Virus record (IMG/VR): IMGVR_UViG_3300030333_002216
Span: 1 to 64,000 of that record
Length of the DNA stretch: 64,000 nucleotides
Strand: one strand, 5' to 3'
From: a virus
The position numbers and the translations under genes were made by a program. A model generated the notes under the pieces. It was not told the DNA's origin and did not search any database. It was given only the letters and a program-made list of their open reading frames with translations. Below, piece after piece: positions 55,135 to 62,412 of the stretch. The stretch's first letter is position 1; each line of letters begins with the position of its first letter.

Positions 55135-56102
55135 TAACAATCACACCCATCGGAACACCCGCACTTCTTACACTTCGTCTTTCCATTGTCCCATAGAGTC
55201 CCTTCATCGAAGGGCTTCTTCTTGGGCTTGATTATGTGAATACCAAAACTAGTATTGAACAAATCACCCGTAGCACCACCAGAACTCATCACTGCCCCAC
55301 TGCTTCTTAGAACCGTGAACCACCCATCTCCCTTGTCGCTCCTCTCAAGTTTGTCTTGCCAAGACTCGTCATGCAAATTCACATGCTCTGTCACATCCTC
55401 CTGTGGCTCTATCTCCTCCTCAGCCATCATCTCATCTACTCCACCCATTGAGAACAACTGCTCGGCATCCATAGCAGATAAGGTAGACAGGAACGCATGT
55501 GCGATATACGCCTTGCCGATGGGACTCTCCAACAGTTTCTTGTAAGTCGCTCTGAATGCGTTCTTCTCCTCTGGCTCTAGATTCTCTATCAACTCTTCTG
55601 GAATGTTTTCGGCGGCATTGTGAGCAACTGCATCAAACAAGTCCATCTCCTCCAATTGGCCCATAAGACCCGAATCGATGTTCTTGTTCTTAGGGTCATA
55701 CTTGTTCAAGTCCAGATGGAAGTCCTCCTCCTCTTCTATCTCCTCCATATATTCGTGAACCTGTTGCATTGCCAAACTAAGAGGCTCCTTGAGAATAGCA
55801 TTGGTGGCAACCTCCTGTTCATCTATCGACATGCCTTGATGCTCTGTTGGGTCAAACTCGTCAGACTCCACATCTTCAGGAGCATGTGGGTTATCCGAAT
55901 ATGGCTTGGTCATCCTCTGACTCTTCGCCTTGATTTCCGACAACGCCGTGATGTTCTCATGTGCGAAGTCAACGGCAGAATCCATCAAACCCTTATCGCC
56001 AATCTTGGAGAAGATATCGCTATACTTCGTCCCTTCGACAATCTGCAAGATATCTAAATTCCTAATAACATTAGGCATCTTGTCTTTAGAATCCTCTACC
56101 AT
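55134..56102 (-). CDS. Acidic protein with internal tag and cysteine-rich end (322 aa)
   Basis: ATG 56102 behind GGAGGTCGGTGAG is preferred over the upstream TTG. It is helical and strongly acidic to about 240. Then GDGWFTVLRSSGAV, an internal tag, precedes a Gly/Ser linker and a short region ending CKKCGCSDGCDC. The layout (large acidic part, tag, small Cys-rich part) suggests cleavage near the tag could release two pieces. Not recognised. Confidence 0.55.
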   Translation of the reverse strand: MVEDSKDKMPNVIRNLDILQIVEGTKYSDIFSKIGDKGLMDSAVDFAHENITALSEIKAKSQRMTKPYSDNPHAPEDVESDEFDPTEHQGMSIDEQEVATNAILKEPLSLAMQQVHEYMEEIEEEEDFHLDLNKYDPKNKNIDSGLMGQLEEMDLFDAVAHNAAENIPEELIENLEPEEKNAFRATYKKLLESPIGKAYIAHAFLSTLSAMDAEQLFSMGGVDEMMAEEEIEPQEDVTEHVNLHDESWQDKLERSDKGDGWFTVLRSSGAVMSSGGATGDLFNTSFGIHIIKPKKKPFDEGTLWDNGKTKCKKCGCSDGCDC

Positions 56103-56144
56103 CTCACCGACCTCCAATTACAGACAACACTTTATTCTTCTGAA

Positions 56145-56882
56145 TCATATCATTGACCTCACCTTGTTGTTTATCTGTTGCCATGCTTCCTTCAACAATT
56201 TAACTAATTCAGCATCTACGTCACTAACATAGGCCTCGTCCACATCCGGATATCCTTGGAGATAATACGGGTCTAATTCAAACAAGTAACTCATCTCATA
56301 CCAAGACTCGCCTATGTCGGTGGCAATCACTGTAAAACCAAACCGATTCATCTGAGGGACATACCTAGTAAAACCAAGTAAGTCCCACCCCTCCAAGTCA
56401 TTAACGACTTGTTCCCATGTTGCTTCTGTCTTACCAGATACAATGTTGAGTAGTTCTAGGAATTTACATGCGACTGGTTCTGGAACTTCCTCCATGAGTC
56501 TTTCTGTTTCACTGCCTTCAAACTGCGCACTACCAATTCTTTCATCTACAATGTGACGATTAGTCAGGTTGATGTCAAAAACCCCTCCCCTGCCTTTGTG
56601 TTTTATCTTCTTCGGAATAGGCTTGCCCCCTGTCCCAGAATCCCATATTGTGATGTAACTATCTTCTATGGTAATTTTATCAGCCGGAAAGTCCCAAACC
56701 AACTTAGCCACATCCAGTGTTTCTGATGCAATGTCCTCCTTACCATTTCCCCATGTATCCAAGACACGCTTCATTTTCTCACGACAACCAGTCTTCTCCT
56801 CCTCTATCTTCTTGGGCTTCTTTATCCTAACCTTCTGCTTAGGGATGTTGATTTGCAACTTTAGAACATCGAACCAATTCAT
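56145..56882 (-). CDS. Tagged paralogue D, MNWFDVLK (245 aa)
   Basis: One of four tandem related genes. N-terminus MNWFDVLKLQINIPK, then the shared basic VRIKKPKKIE and a Cys-containing helix. A beta region (KITIEDSYITIWDSGTGGKP) and the shared VACKFLELLN helix follow. The C-terminal part is individual (YEMSYLFELDPYYLQGYPDV). It overlaps the next paralogue by four bases. Function unknown; see the finding on the family. Confidence 0.6.
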   Translation of the reverse strand: MNWFDVLKLQINIPKQKVRIKKPKKIEEEKTGCREKMKRVLDTWGNGKEDIASETLDVAKLVWDFPADKITIEDSYITIWDSGTGGKPIPKKIKHKGRGGVFDINLTNRHIVDERIGSAQFEGSETERLMEEVPEPVACKFLELLNIVSGKTEATWEQVVNDLEGWDLLGFTRYVPQMNRFGFTVIATDIGESWYEMSYLFELDPYYLQGYPDVDEAYVSDVDAELVKLLKEAWQQINNKVRSMI

Positions 56883-57448
56883 GCTGATTTCATCAACTCC
56901 AATAACTTCCGGGTATACTCATCCCTCATAGCGAAACTTTCTTTCTCAGGCCTACGTTTCCATGAGTCAGGTTCTACGTTTGGTTCGGGGATAGTGTGGA
57001 ATCTAATGGTAAAGACTATTCCTTCTAAATCAGCCATAGCCACATGCCGAGGTTGTGGGGAAAACATAAATGACGGTAGATTTCGCATTACGAATGACAT
57101 ATCAGCACTACTATACGTCTTATCTGCCCAGACTTTAACAACATCATTTACTGAATCACCTATTTTCTTTACTTCTATGGCTCTTATTTCTTCTAGAACT
57201 TTACAGGCATCCTCTTCTTCTAAGCCATCGACAGTTTCCTTCATATTGGCTATCTCTGTATAGACGTTTGCCGATTCTACCAAAGCCACTTTCTCTGCCT
57301 CGTCACAAAAGACATCCAATCGGTTTAGAAATGCCTTGATTCTTTCCTTACAATCCTCCCTAGTCTCTATCTTCTTAGGCTTCTTCATGCTAACTATGCT
57401 CTTAGGCACAGAGATAAGCGGCTCCTTCAGAATGTCAAACCAACTCAT
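56879..57448 (-). CDS. Tagged paralogue C, MSWFDILK (189 aa)
   Basis: N-terminus MSWFDILKEPLISVPK followed by MKKPKKIE and CKERIKAFLNRL. The ACKVLEEIR helix lies near residue 82. The C-terminal half is beta-rich (FVMRNLPSFMFSPQPRHVAM, DLEGIVFTIRFHTIPEPNV) and ends TRKLLELMKSA, like paralogue B (QKISELMKSV). Closest to paralogue B. Confidence 0.6.
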   Translation of the reverse strand: MSWFDILKEPLISVPKSIVSMKKPKKIETREDCKERIKAFLNRLDVFCDEAEKVALVESANVYTEIANMKETVDGLEEEDACKVLEEIRAIEVKKIGDSVNDVVKVWADKTYSSADMSFVMRNLPSFMFSPQPRHVAMADLEGIVFTIRFHTIPEPNVEPDSWKRRPEKESFAMRDEYTRKLLELMKSA

Positions 57449-57996
57449 ACTGATTTCATCAACTCCGATATTTTCTGTGCATACTCAGTCCTCTGTTCCA
57501 TTGTATCAAATATCAATGTGATGTCAAACGAAGTGCTGACCCAGTTCCCTTGTTCAGGCCATGTATGACTGTTGTAGTCCCAATGCTCAACCTTCATCAG
57601 TAAAGCCAGACGGGGCTGAGACTGGTATTCATCCAACCCCAGCATAACAATATTTCCTTCAGGACTCTCCCATCTCTCCTCCCTAGATTGGATTGCTTTT
57701 CTTATCTCTTCTAGAAGTTTACAGGCCGCTTCTTCCTCTATAGTATCAATAGCACCCTCCATGTCATCTATCTCCCACTCTACCCAGTAAATTTTGGCAT
57801 AGCCCTCCGAATAGATAGGTTGCTGAAATTCATCCTTATTCGATGTCTCTTTACAAAAGTCTCTCAATCGACCTAGAAAGGCCTTGATTCTTTCCTTACA
57901 TTCTTTCTTAGTCTCTATCTTCTTAGGCTTCTTGATTCTAACACTGCCTTTGGGAATAGATATCAACGGCTCCTTGATAATGTCAAACCAACTCAA
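57445..57996 (-). CDS. Tagged paralogue B, MSWFDIIK (183 aa)
   Basis: N-terminus MSWFDIIKEPLISIPK, then VRIKKPKKIE and CKERIKAFLGRL. ACKLLEEIRKAI and EERWESPEG follow, and strands ending STSFDITLIFDTMEQRTE. Shares the C-terminal ELMKS with paralogue C and EERW with paralogue A. Stops and starts overlap both neighbours by four bases. Confidence 0.6.
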   Translation of the reverse strand: MSWFDIIKEPLISIPKGSVRIKKPKKIETKKECKERIKAFLGRLRDFCKETSNKDEFQQPIYSEGYAKIYWVEWEIDDMEGAIDTIEEEAACKLLEEIRKAIQSREERWESPEGNIVMLGLDEYQSQPRLALLMKVEHWDYNSHTWPEQGNWVSTSFDITLIFDTMEQRTEYAQKISELMKSV

Positions 57997-58685
57997 CCTA
58001 CCGCCTCCTTGAACATCCTTTCACATTCCTTGAAGGCTCTATCGATTTCATCACTCCAACCATCCCATGCAGTGTCAGAAGGGTGCATGTCTTCAGTCAA
58101 GTAAAACTTCAGAGAAATACCAATCGTCAGTTTTGACAGTATTGAGGAATAGTCAGCACTTGGTTTCTTGATGTAGACCTCCCTATTCCATAGATGGACT
58201 ACAGGGTTTTTCCCACGACCTCGGAGTCCTGTTTTTATGACATGCGAGCCAATCTGCAAACCATCGATTGTTTCCATCCAACGCTCTTCTCCATTAGAAA
58301 CCGCCTTCAGATGCTCCAACGCCTTACAACATACCTTTTCTGACAACTCATTGAAATGCTCATCGGAACGCGCCCCAGCAACATAGCCTATCGCACCAAT
58401 ACTTTTTCCTTCCAAGGCCCATATATCTTCATCCTTTTCTGGAAGCCATGTTGCTACCTTGTGAATACTCGGTTTTTCCGTTGCTGACATCTCTGATACC
58501 CAATCTGCACCGTTAATTTTGAATTTCATGTCAAATAATGGAGTATTATACATTCTCTGGGCGATTTCCACTAATTTCCTCTTACAATCGTCCTCTTGCT
58601 CTATTTTTTTCGGCTTTTTAATGCGAATCTTCTGTTTTGGGATGGAAATTAGCGGTTTCTTGAGAATTTCCGTCCAATCTGCCAT
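57993..58685 (-). CDS. Tagged paralogue A, MADWTEILK (230 aa)
   Basis: N-terminus MADWTEILKKPLISIPK, then IRIKKPKKIE and a CKRKLVEIAQRM helix. Middle CCKALEHLKAV and EERWMETIDG match paralogue B. The C-terminal sheet includes YSSILSKLTIGISLKFYLTE and ends in a helix (RAFKECERMFKEAVG). First of the tandem set in transcription order. Confidence 0.6.
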   Translation of the reverse strand: MADWTEILKKPLISIPKQKIRIKKPKKIEQEDDCKRKLVEIAQRMYNTPLFDMKFKINGADWVSEMSATEKPSIHKVATWLPEKDEDIWALEGKSIGAIGYVAGARSDEHFNELSEKVCCKALEHLKAVSNGEERWMETIDGLQIGSHVIKTGLRGRGKNPVVHLWNREVYIKKPSADYSSILSKLTIGISLKFYLTEDMHPSDTAWDGWSDEIDRAFKECERMFKEAVG

Positions 58686-58693
58686 ATTCCCAC

Positions 58694-58894
58694 CTATTTT
58701 TCGGAATATTGGCTACATCCGCCCTTCGCATTGACGGTAATACTGTCCAAAGTGCAATTTCCGCCCACATTATGCTCACAATCCCTAGCAACACATAGCG
58801 AAACCTTGCATTTCCCCAACTTTGGCTTATCGGACTCATAGTCAAGCCACTCTTTGCCCTGTTTCTCAGTTTTCAACTTCTTCTGCCAATCCAT
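58694..58894 (-). CDS. Tagged DUF1540-like cysteine protein MDWQKKLK (66 aa)
   Basis: First gene of the long leftward operon, with an AAGGAG ribosome binding site. After MDWQKKLKTEKQG come five cysteines in a CxxxxCxxxxC ... NCTLDSITV ... GC pattern, as in the small zinc/metal-binding DUF1540 family. Family role is poorly known. The N-terminal tag makes it a candidate packaged protein. Confidence 0.6.
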   Translation of the reverse strand: MDWQKKLKTEKQGKEWLDYESDKPKLGKCKVSLCVARDCEHNVGGNCTLDSITVNAKGGCSQYSEK

Positions 58895-59217
58895 CTAGAA
58901 TACAACTCCTTGGTTAAACATATTTTACCACTCTTTTTCAGAAAATGTCACGGAATTTTTTTAGCACTTGCGATTTTTTTTTTCGTTAATTTGTTCTATT
59001 CCCAGAATAAGAATGTAATAACATTTTATTCCATTTGTTTTAATCCGTGTTTAATCCTCCGTCTAATTATCATAGCGGATAACTATAAATCACATTATAT
59101 TATTGTATGATAAGCCTTTTTTTCACAGTTTGAATGCAGTCTACATTCATCAAGGAAAAAAATTTCACATTGCAAAGCCATATGGTTGTGAACTTTGTGG
59201 AAACCCCGTTGAGGTCG
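58895..59217. other. AT-rich leader of the late operon
   Basis: No gene is supported here; a 66-codon plus-strand frame is Phe/Ile-rich junk. On the minus strand it contains one palindromic element (59173-59197), an A/T-rich stretch with TTTATAG-like sequences near 59075-59095 that could serve as a TATA box, several A or T tracts, and the AAGGAG ribosome binding site of the first late gene. It probably carries the late promoter; its exact place is unclear. Confidence 0.5.
59173..59197 (-). repeat. Palindromic element copy 1 (divergent)
   Basis: CAAAGCCATATGG...ACTTTG, shorter left arm than the other copies and without the CTTATGAGG flank. It lies 280 bases upstream of the first late gene and 20 bases after the stop of the 66-residue gene. 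Confidence 0.55.
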
Positions 59218-59418
59218 TCACTCCTCCTCGTCAACGAGTGGGTTCAACCACTCCTTGATGAGTCTCTCGTCCCACTTCTTGGTTCGACTGTTTAGGAAGC
59301 GTTGCTTCCATAGGTCATACCTTCGCCAGTGGGCCTTTTGCATTCCGCTTCTGTCGATAGCGTCACCGTTAACCCCGGTGATGGTTGTCGCGTGTCTCTT
59401 GTTCCAACTCGTTCCCAT
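59218..59418 (-). CDS. Small basic protein (66 aa)
   Basis: A basic, aromatic-rich small protein (HWRRYDLWKQRFLNSRTKKW) ending LNPLVDEEE. Encoded one base after the 60-residue gene and probably transcribed with it from element copy 2. Not recognised; small early-type proteins of this sort often bind host factors. Confidence 0.5.
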   Translation of the reverse strand: MGTSWNKRHATTITGVNGDAIDRSGMQKAHWRRYDLWKQRFLNSRTKKWDERLIKEWLNPLVDEEE

Positions 59419-59419
59419 T

Positions 59420-59602
59420 TTATATTCCTCTCATGTTCATCGCTTCACTCAATGCGCTTCTAAATCGAGCCTCATTGAAATTGGCATTAGTCTCCGATAG
59501 CCTCTGTATCATCCAATCTGTTTGCACCCTTGTCAAGTCCATTTCTGCCATAAGGCCAACGAACCAGTTGAAATGCCTCCTCTGAAATTCCACGTTCTTC
59601 AT
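59420..59602 (-). CDS. Small helical protein (60 aa)
   Basis: Helical with NWFVGLMAEMDLTRVQTDWM and RFRSALSEAMNM. Its start lies 40 bases downstream of element copy 2. The GGTGAG closest to it is 20 bases away, so start choice is uncertain or the message is leaderless. Not recognised. Confidence 0.5.
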   Translation of the reverse strand: MKNVEFQRRHFNWFVGLMAEMDLTRVQTDWMIQRLSETNANFNEARFRSALSEAMNMRGI

Positions 59603-59641
59603 GATATATGCCAGACAGTCTCACCTATGAGGTGCGTGATT

Positions 59642-59672
59642 CAAAGTATCCTTACCATATGGTTGCACTTTG
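59642..59672 (-). repeat. Palindromic element copy 2
   Basis: CAAAGTATC, then ACCATATGGT, then CACTTTG; flanked on the low-coordinate side by CTATGAGGTGCG. It precedes the 59420-59602 / 59218-59418 gene pair and probably acts as promoter or operator for it. Confidence 0.7.
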
Positions 59673-59862
59673 GGCTACCCTATAGTGTGACTATTCGCAG
59701 AAGGTAGGTAGTGGTGGAGTTAATGTGCGTTATCACATCATTGACCCTTAACGGTAACGATTCTTGTCACTAATTTACTGGACTCCTCAAGTTCATTCTA
59801 GAAAATCTCTCCTGAGTCCTCACACTTCTGTCGAATAGTATGTGTCCCGAAAGGTCACTTAC

Positions 59863-60387
59863 TCAATTGTCCTCCTTGGGAGGAATCTGGCATACAAGTC
59901 CCTTGTCGGAACCGTCCCAGATATAATCGGCTTTGTCGTCACTCTTTAGGTGAGCATTGAATGCCGCATTCATACGAAGTCTCGCCGCGTCAACCATAGT
60001 CTGTGCGAAATCCGCACCATCGGTGAATAGACCGCCGCCACTTCTCTTGTTGCGCACTAGATACCTTGACATCTGCTCACAACTATCGAAGCAAGACTCT
60101 AGAGCCTTCTTGATAGCATCGAGTTCTCCGTCACGGAATGACTGAGTTTCGTCAGGCATTGCGCTCTTCTTTCCGGTAGTGAAAGGCTTGTCGGGTATGT
60201 CCGAGAAGCATGTTCGGATTGCACTGTATAGTGCAGTCCTCTTGCTAGGCTTTGCATCGCCAGCCTTCACCAGATTGGGAACTGATAGCAACTCAAGGTG
60301 CGTATCCTCCCAATCTTCGTGGTTAGTAAACCACAGTTCAACTTTCGTCTTTATTGCATTCCATTTGTCATCTGTCATTTCTGCCAT
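59863..60387 (-). CDS. MAEM-type unknown protein, copy 1 (174 aa)
   Basis: Starts MAEMTDDKWNAIKTKVELWF behind AGGAGAG. It appears related to the 154-residue protein at 62413-62877. Both begin MAEM, carry an SAIRT/SAIKT helix, an F(T/D)DG(A/N) turn before a long helix with RMNAAF/RRNAIS, and end with a WDGSD/WDGSP turn. Four cysteines are not in a zinc pattern. Function unknown. It has its own copy of the palindromic element upstream. Confidence 0.55.
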   Translation of the reverse strand: MAEMTDDKWNAIKTKVELWFTNHEDWEDTHLELLSVPNLVKAGDAKPSKRTALYSAIRTCFSDIPDKPFTTGKKSAMPDETQSFRDGELDAIKKALESCFDSCEQMSRYLVRNKRSGGGLFTDGADFAQTMVDAARLRMNAAFNAHLKSDDKADYIWDGSDKGLVCQIPPKEDN

Positions 60388-60461
60388 ATGTCTCTCTCCT
60401 GTTAGAGTGTGTCTTTCGGGACAACTATTACTGACAAACCACCCTTATGAGGGTATGTTGA

Positions 60462-60495
60462 CAAAGTATCCTACCATATGGTAAGCACAACTTTG
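60462..60495 (-). repeat. Palindromic element copy 3, with outer arms
   Basis: CAAAGTATC, ACCATATGGT, ACTTTG core, flanked by CTTATGAGG on one side (from 60444) and CCTCATAAG on the other (to 60512), making a larger nested palindrome. It lies 75 bases before the start of the 174-residue gene. Confidence 0.7.
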
Positions 60496-60499
60496 TAGT

Positions 60500-60960
60500 G
60501 ACACCTCATAAGTCATGTTGACTACCATACTATTGTCCCCCTTGGCCGGGGGGACACGGTAGTGGCTGAATGTGACCTTCGCAAGGGGTCAAAGGCACTC
60601 AACCTCCCTGTAGTGGGGCAATCGCACCTAGAGATAGGAGCCGTTGAAAGTCGGGATAACTCCTGATAGGTTATGAGGTATCGGCGGGTTAAGATTTGCA
60701 ATTACAAAACTGTGAACCTTGCGCCCATGCGGATTAGTGGCTCTGGGAAACCAATCCACTCTACCACCTTCAATTCCATTGGAACTGATAGGAGTGCCAA
60801 GAAACTAGCAAGACGAATGCTCTGTAGACTGAGAAGTGCGCAATCAGACTAGGGTGAAGCCGGAATACATCCCTAGCAATGAGCCGGAACTAAGACTTAG
60901 CAACTTGCCATGATGCTTTCCTCTCCTCCTTGACGGTTCCAATCCAATTGAATAAGGTGT
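60500..60960 (-). ncRNA. Candidate structured non-coding RNA
   Basis: No reading frame is supported over about 460 bases, although the surrounding DNA is gene-dense. The stretch is richer in G and C than its AT-rich intergenic neighbours and holds several inverted repeats. These include the hairpin at 60521-60563, TGACC/GGTCA at 60573-60591, a GGATTAGTGG...CCAATCCAC pair near 60730-60760, and CTAGGG/CCCTAG around 60853-60880. It is bounded on the right by element copy 4, which in all other well-preserved cases precedes a leftward transcript. I found no match by eye to tRNA, RNase P, 7S or group I intron cores. Confidence 0.45.
60521..60563. terminator. GC-rich hairpin, possible end of the non-coding transcript
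   Basis: An eight-pair stem (TGTCCCCC with GGGGGACA, seven-base loop at 60542-60548) is extended by ACTACC/GGTAGT across an internal loop. It is the most stable-looking hairpin of the region. No long T-tract adjoins, so terminator function is uncertain; it may be part of the RNA fold. Confidence 0.45.
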
Positions 60961-60963
60961 CCA

Positions 60964-60995
60964 CAAAGTTTACCACCATATGGTATGGCACTTTG
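60964..60995 (-). repeat. Palindromic element copy 4
   Basis: CAAAGTTTACC, CATATGGT, GGCACTTTG. It lies after the stop of the 121-residue gene and before the structured non-coding stretch, so its leftward target would be a non-coding RNA rather than a gene. Confidence 0.65.
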
Positions 60996-61022
60996 TCGCC
61001 CATACCTTGAGAAGTGGAAGGA

Positions 61023-61388
61023 TTACTCCTCCTCACAACTCTTTTCGTATTTGTCTCGTTTCTCGTAGTCTCTAAGTTCAGTATCCCACAACTGTTTCTT
61101 CATTTTGTTCTTCCAAATCGTATGGGACTCTGTGGAGACATTACATGACCAATCTGCTTCCTGTAGCCTACCACAGAATTCAACTGTGAACCAACTAGGT
61201 AGGAAGTTGAATATCCCCGTTACTTGGTTAGTCAGCCACATCCTCTTGTGGAACTCTTCTGGGTCATCTATTCTACCCACACAAGCCGCCATCGCTAGGA
61301 CACCTATGCCGAAACTGTTGATGAAACTAATCTCCTCACTAGAGAACCCCTTGTCAGGCCCATTTACTATTCCAACTATCAGTGGCAT
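61023..61388 (-). CDS. Unknown protein (121 aa), third gene of a small operon
   Basis: Begins MPLIVGIVNGPDKGFSSEEI with a hydrophobic middle (FGIGVLAMAACVGRI) that may be buried rather than transmembrane. The C-terminus is basic and charged (WKNKMKKQLWDTELRDYEKR). Start and previous stop overlap. Not recognised. Confidence 0.5.
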   Translation of the reverse strand: MPLIVGIVNGPDKGFSSEEISFINSFGIGVLAMAACVGRIDDPEEFHKRMWLTNQVTGIFNFLPSWFTVEFCGRLQEADWSCNVSTESHTIWKNKMKKQLWDTELRDYEKRDKYEKSCEEE

Positions 61389-61576
61389 TAGAGATTCATC
61401 TCCCTGAATGCTCGTAGAGCCGCTTTCAACTCAGCAAGTGATTCAGCCAAGTCATCGCCACGAACCTTTAGGCTCTTGATGACGATAACATGGTCTGAAC
61501 CACTCTTAGAGTGTCCAACTTCCAGTTCATACTTGTATGGCTTCACTTCTTCCCTTGCTTCTTGTATCATATTCAC
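61388..61576 (-). CDS. Small protein (62 aa), second gene of a small operon
   Basis: A compact beta-alpha protein (YKYELEVGHSKSGSDHVIVI, then ESLAELKAALRAFREM). The start overlaps the end of the first gene and the stop overlaps the next start. Not recognised; the DHVIVIKSLKVRG strands suggest a small folded domain. Confidence 0.5.
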   Translation of the reverse strand: MNMIQEAREEVKPYKYELEVGHSKSGSDHVIVIKSLKVRGDDLAESLAELKAALRAFREMNL

Positions 61577-62301
61577 TCTTCCTCCTCGTTTTTCCTCTTC
61601 TCGGCTCTAACTCTCTCGATAATATCAGGAGTGCATTCACTTCTGCTCTCACTAATGACATCGAAGTGGCAACCAATCTCCGCATTGTCGAAAACTTCGG
61701 TTTCCCAATCATTGAGTTCCTTCAAAGCCTTCTCAACAACGTGTTGTATCTTCCCCATTATCGCTAGTGGGGCATCTACGCACTTCTGCTCAATCTTAGC
61801 CTTCCTTGCGACCTTCTCTGATTGCCATGTGATGACGAATTTGAGTTTTGTTTCATTGTAAGTGGTGTGTAGTTTGGTAACTACTTGCACATCCTCATCA
61901 ACTGTCTGATTTGGATTGTAGTATTTCAGGCAGTAGTCATAATCCGTGTGGATTAGGAATTCTCCTCTTGGCCCCATCTCTCTCTCACCACTCTTGACCT
62001 TGGATTCCTCATACATGTGAATATCCTCGTATGGGAATGCCTCCTGTAGTTGCTCCTCTGCTTTCCGAGCATCGCTCCTATACAGGAAATCCATGACACC
62101 TTCCTTACCCATCATGTCAATCATGTAGATAGTTTCCCTATCCTCGTATTCTTGCATTCCGTAGTGGTGGTCATCTATGTCACTGCTGTATTTGTTGGCA
62201 GTTCTGACACCATTGTTGAACAGTATAGTGTTCAATTGTGGCATCTTCTCACTTGTCGTTCTGTCGTAGGTTATCTCGTATGTTCTGACGTATGTCAACA
62301 T
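61573..62301 (-). CDS. Unknown alpha/beta protein (242 aa), first gene of a small operon
   Basis: ATG 62301 (MLTYVRTYEITYD) is chosen. The longer frame begins inside palindromic element copy 5, and 62301 keeps the same 40-base spacing seen at copy 2. The sequence includes an acidic YEDRETIYMIDMMGKEGVMD helix region and a strand-rich FLIHTDYDYCLKYYNPNQTV, then KLKFVITWQSEKVARKAKIE. The C-terminus is charged. Not recognised. Confidence 0.55.
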   Translation of the reverse strand: MLTYVRTYEITYDRTTSEKMPQLNTILFNNGVRTANKYSSDIDDHHYGMQEYEDRETIYMIDMMGKEGVMDFLYRSDARKAEEQLQEAFPYEDIHMYEESKVKSGEREMGPRGEFLIHTDYDYCLKYYNPNQTVDEDVQVVTKLHTTYNETKLKFVITWQSEKVARKAKIEQKCVDAPLAIMGKIQHVVEKALKELNDWETEVFDNAEIGCHFDVISESRSECTPDIIERVRAEKRKNEEEE

Positions 62302-62340
62302 GGTAGTAGTTACCCTTGCAGACTTATGAGGTATGCTGAG

Positions 62341-62372
62341 CAAAGTATCATACCATATGGTTCGGAACTTTG
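62341..62372 (-). repeat. Palindromic element copy 5
   Basis: CAAAGTATC, ACCATATGGT, GAACTTTG with flank CTTATGAGGTATG on the low-coordinate side. It lies 40 bases before the start of the three-gene unit 62301-61023. Confidence 0.7.
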
Positions 62373-62412
62373 TGGGAACCTTGATGTGTCCGGAGGAGAC
62401 AACATCACCGAC

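Noticed and set aside
58910-59110. 66-codon plus-strand frame in the late leader
   Set aside because: Composition is Phe/Ile/Leu-rich from AT-rich DNA, with no ribosome binding site and no neighbours on that strand.
60720-60810. A tRNA-like fold on the minus strand (seven-base end pairing with one mismatch and a TTCACAG loop on a five-pair stem)
   Set aside because: The T-loop lacks the conserved A, there is no proper D-arm or seven-base anticodon loop, and the central stem has a 17-base loop.
60500-60960. Group I intron or RNase P RNA
   Set aside because: No recognisable P/Q/R/S core or RNase P signature, and no split gene on either side.
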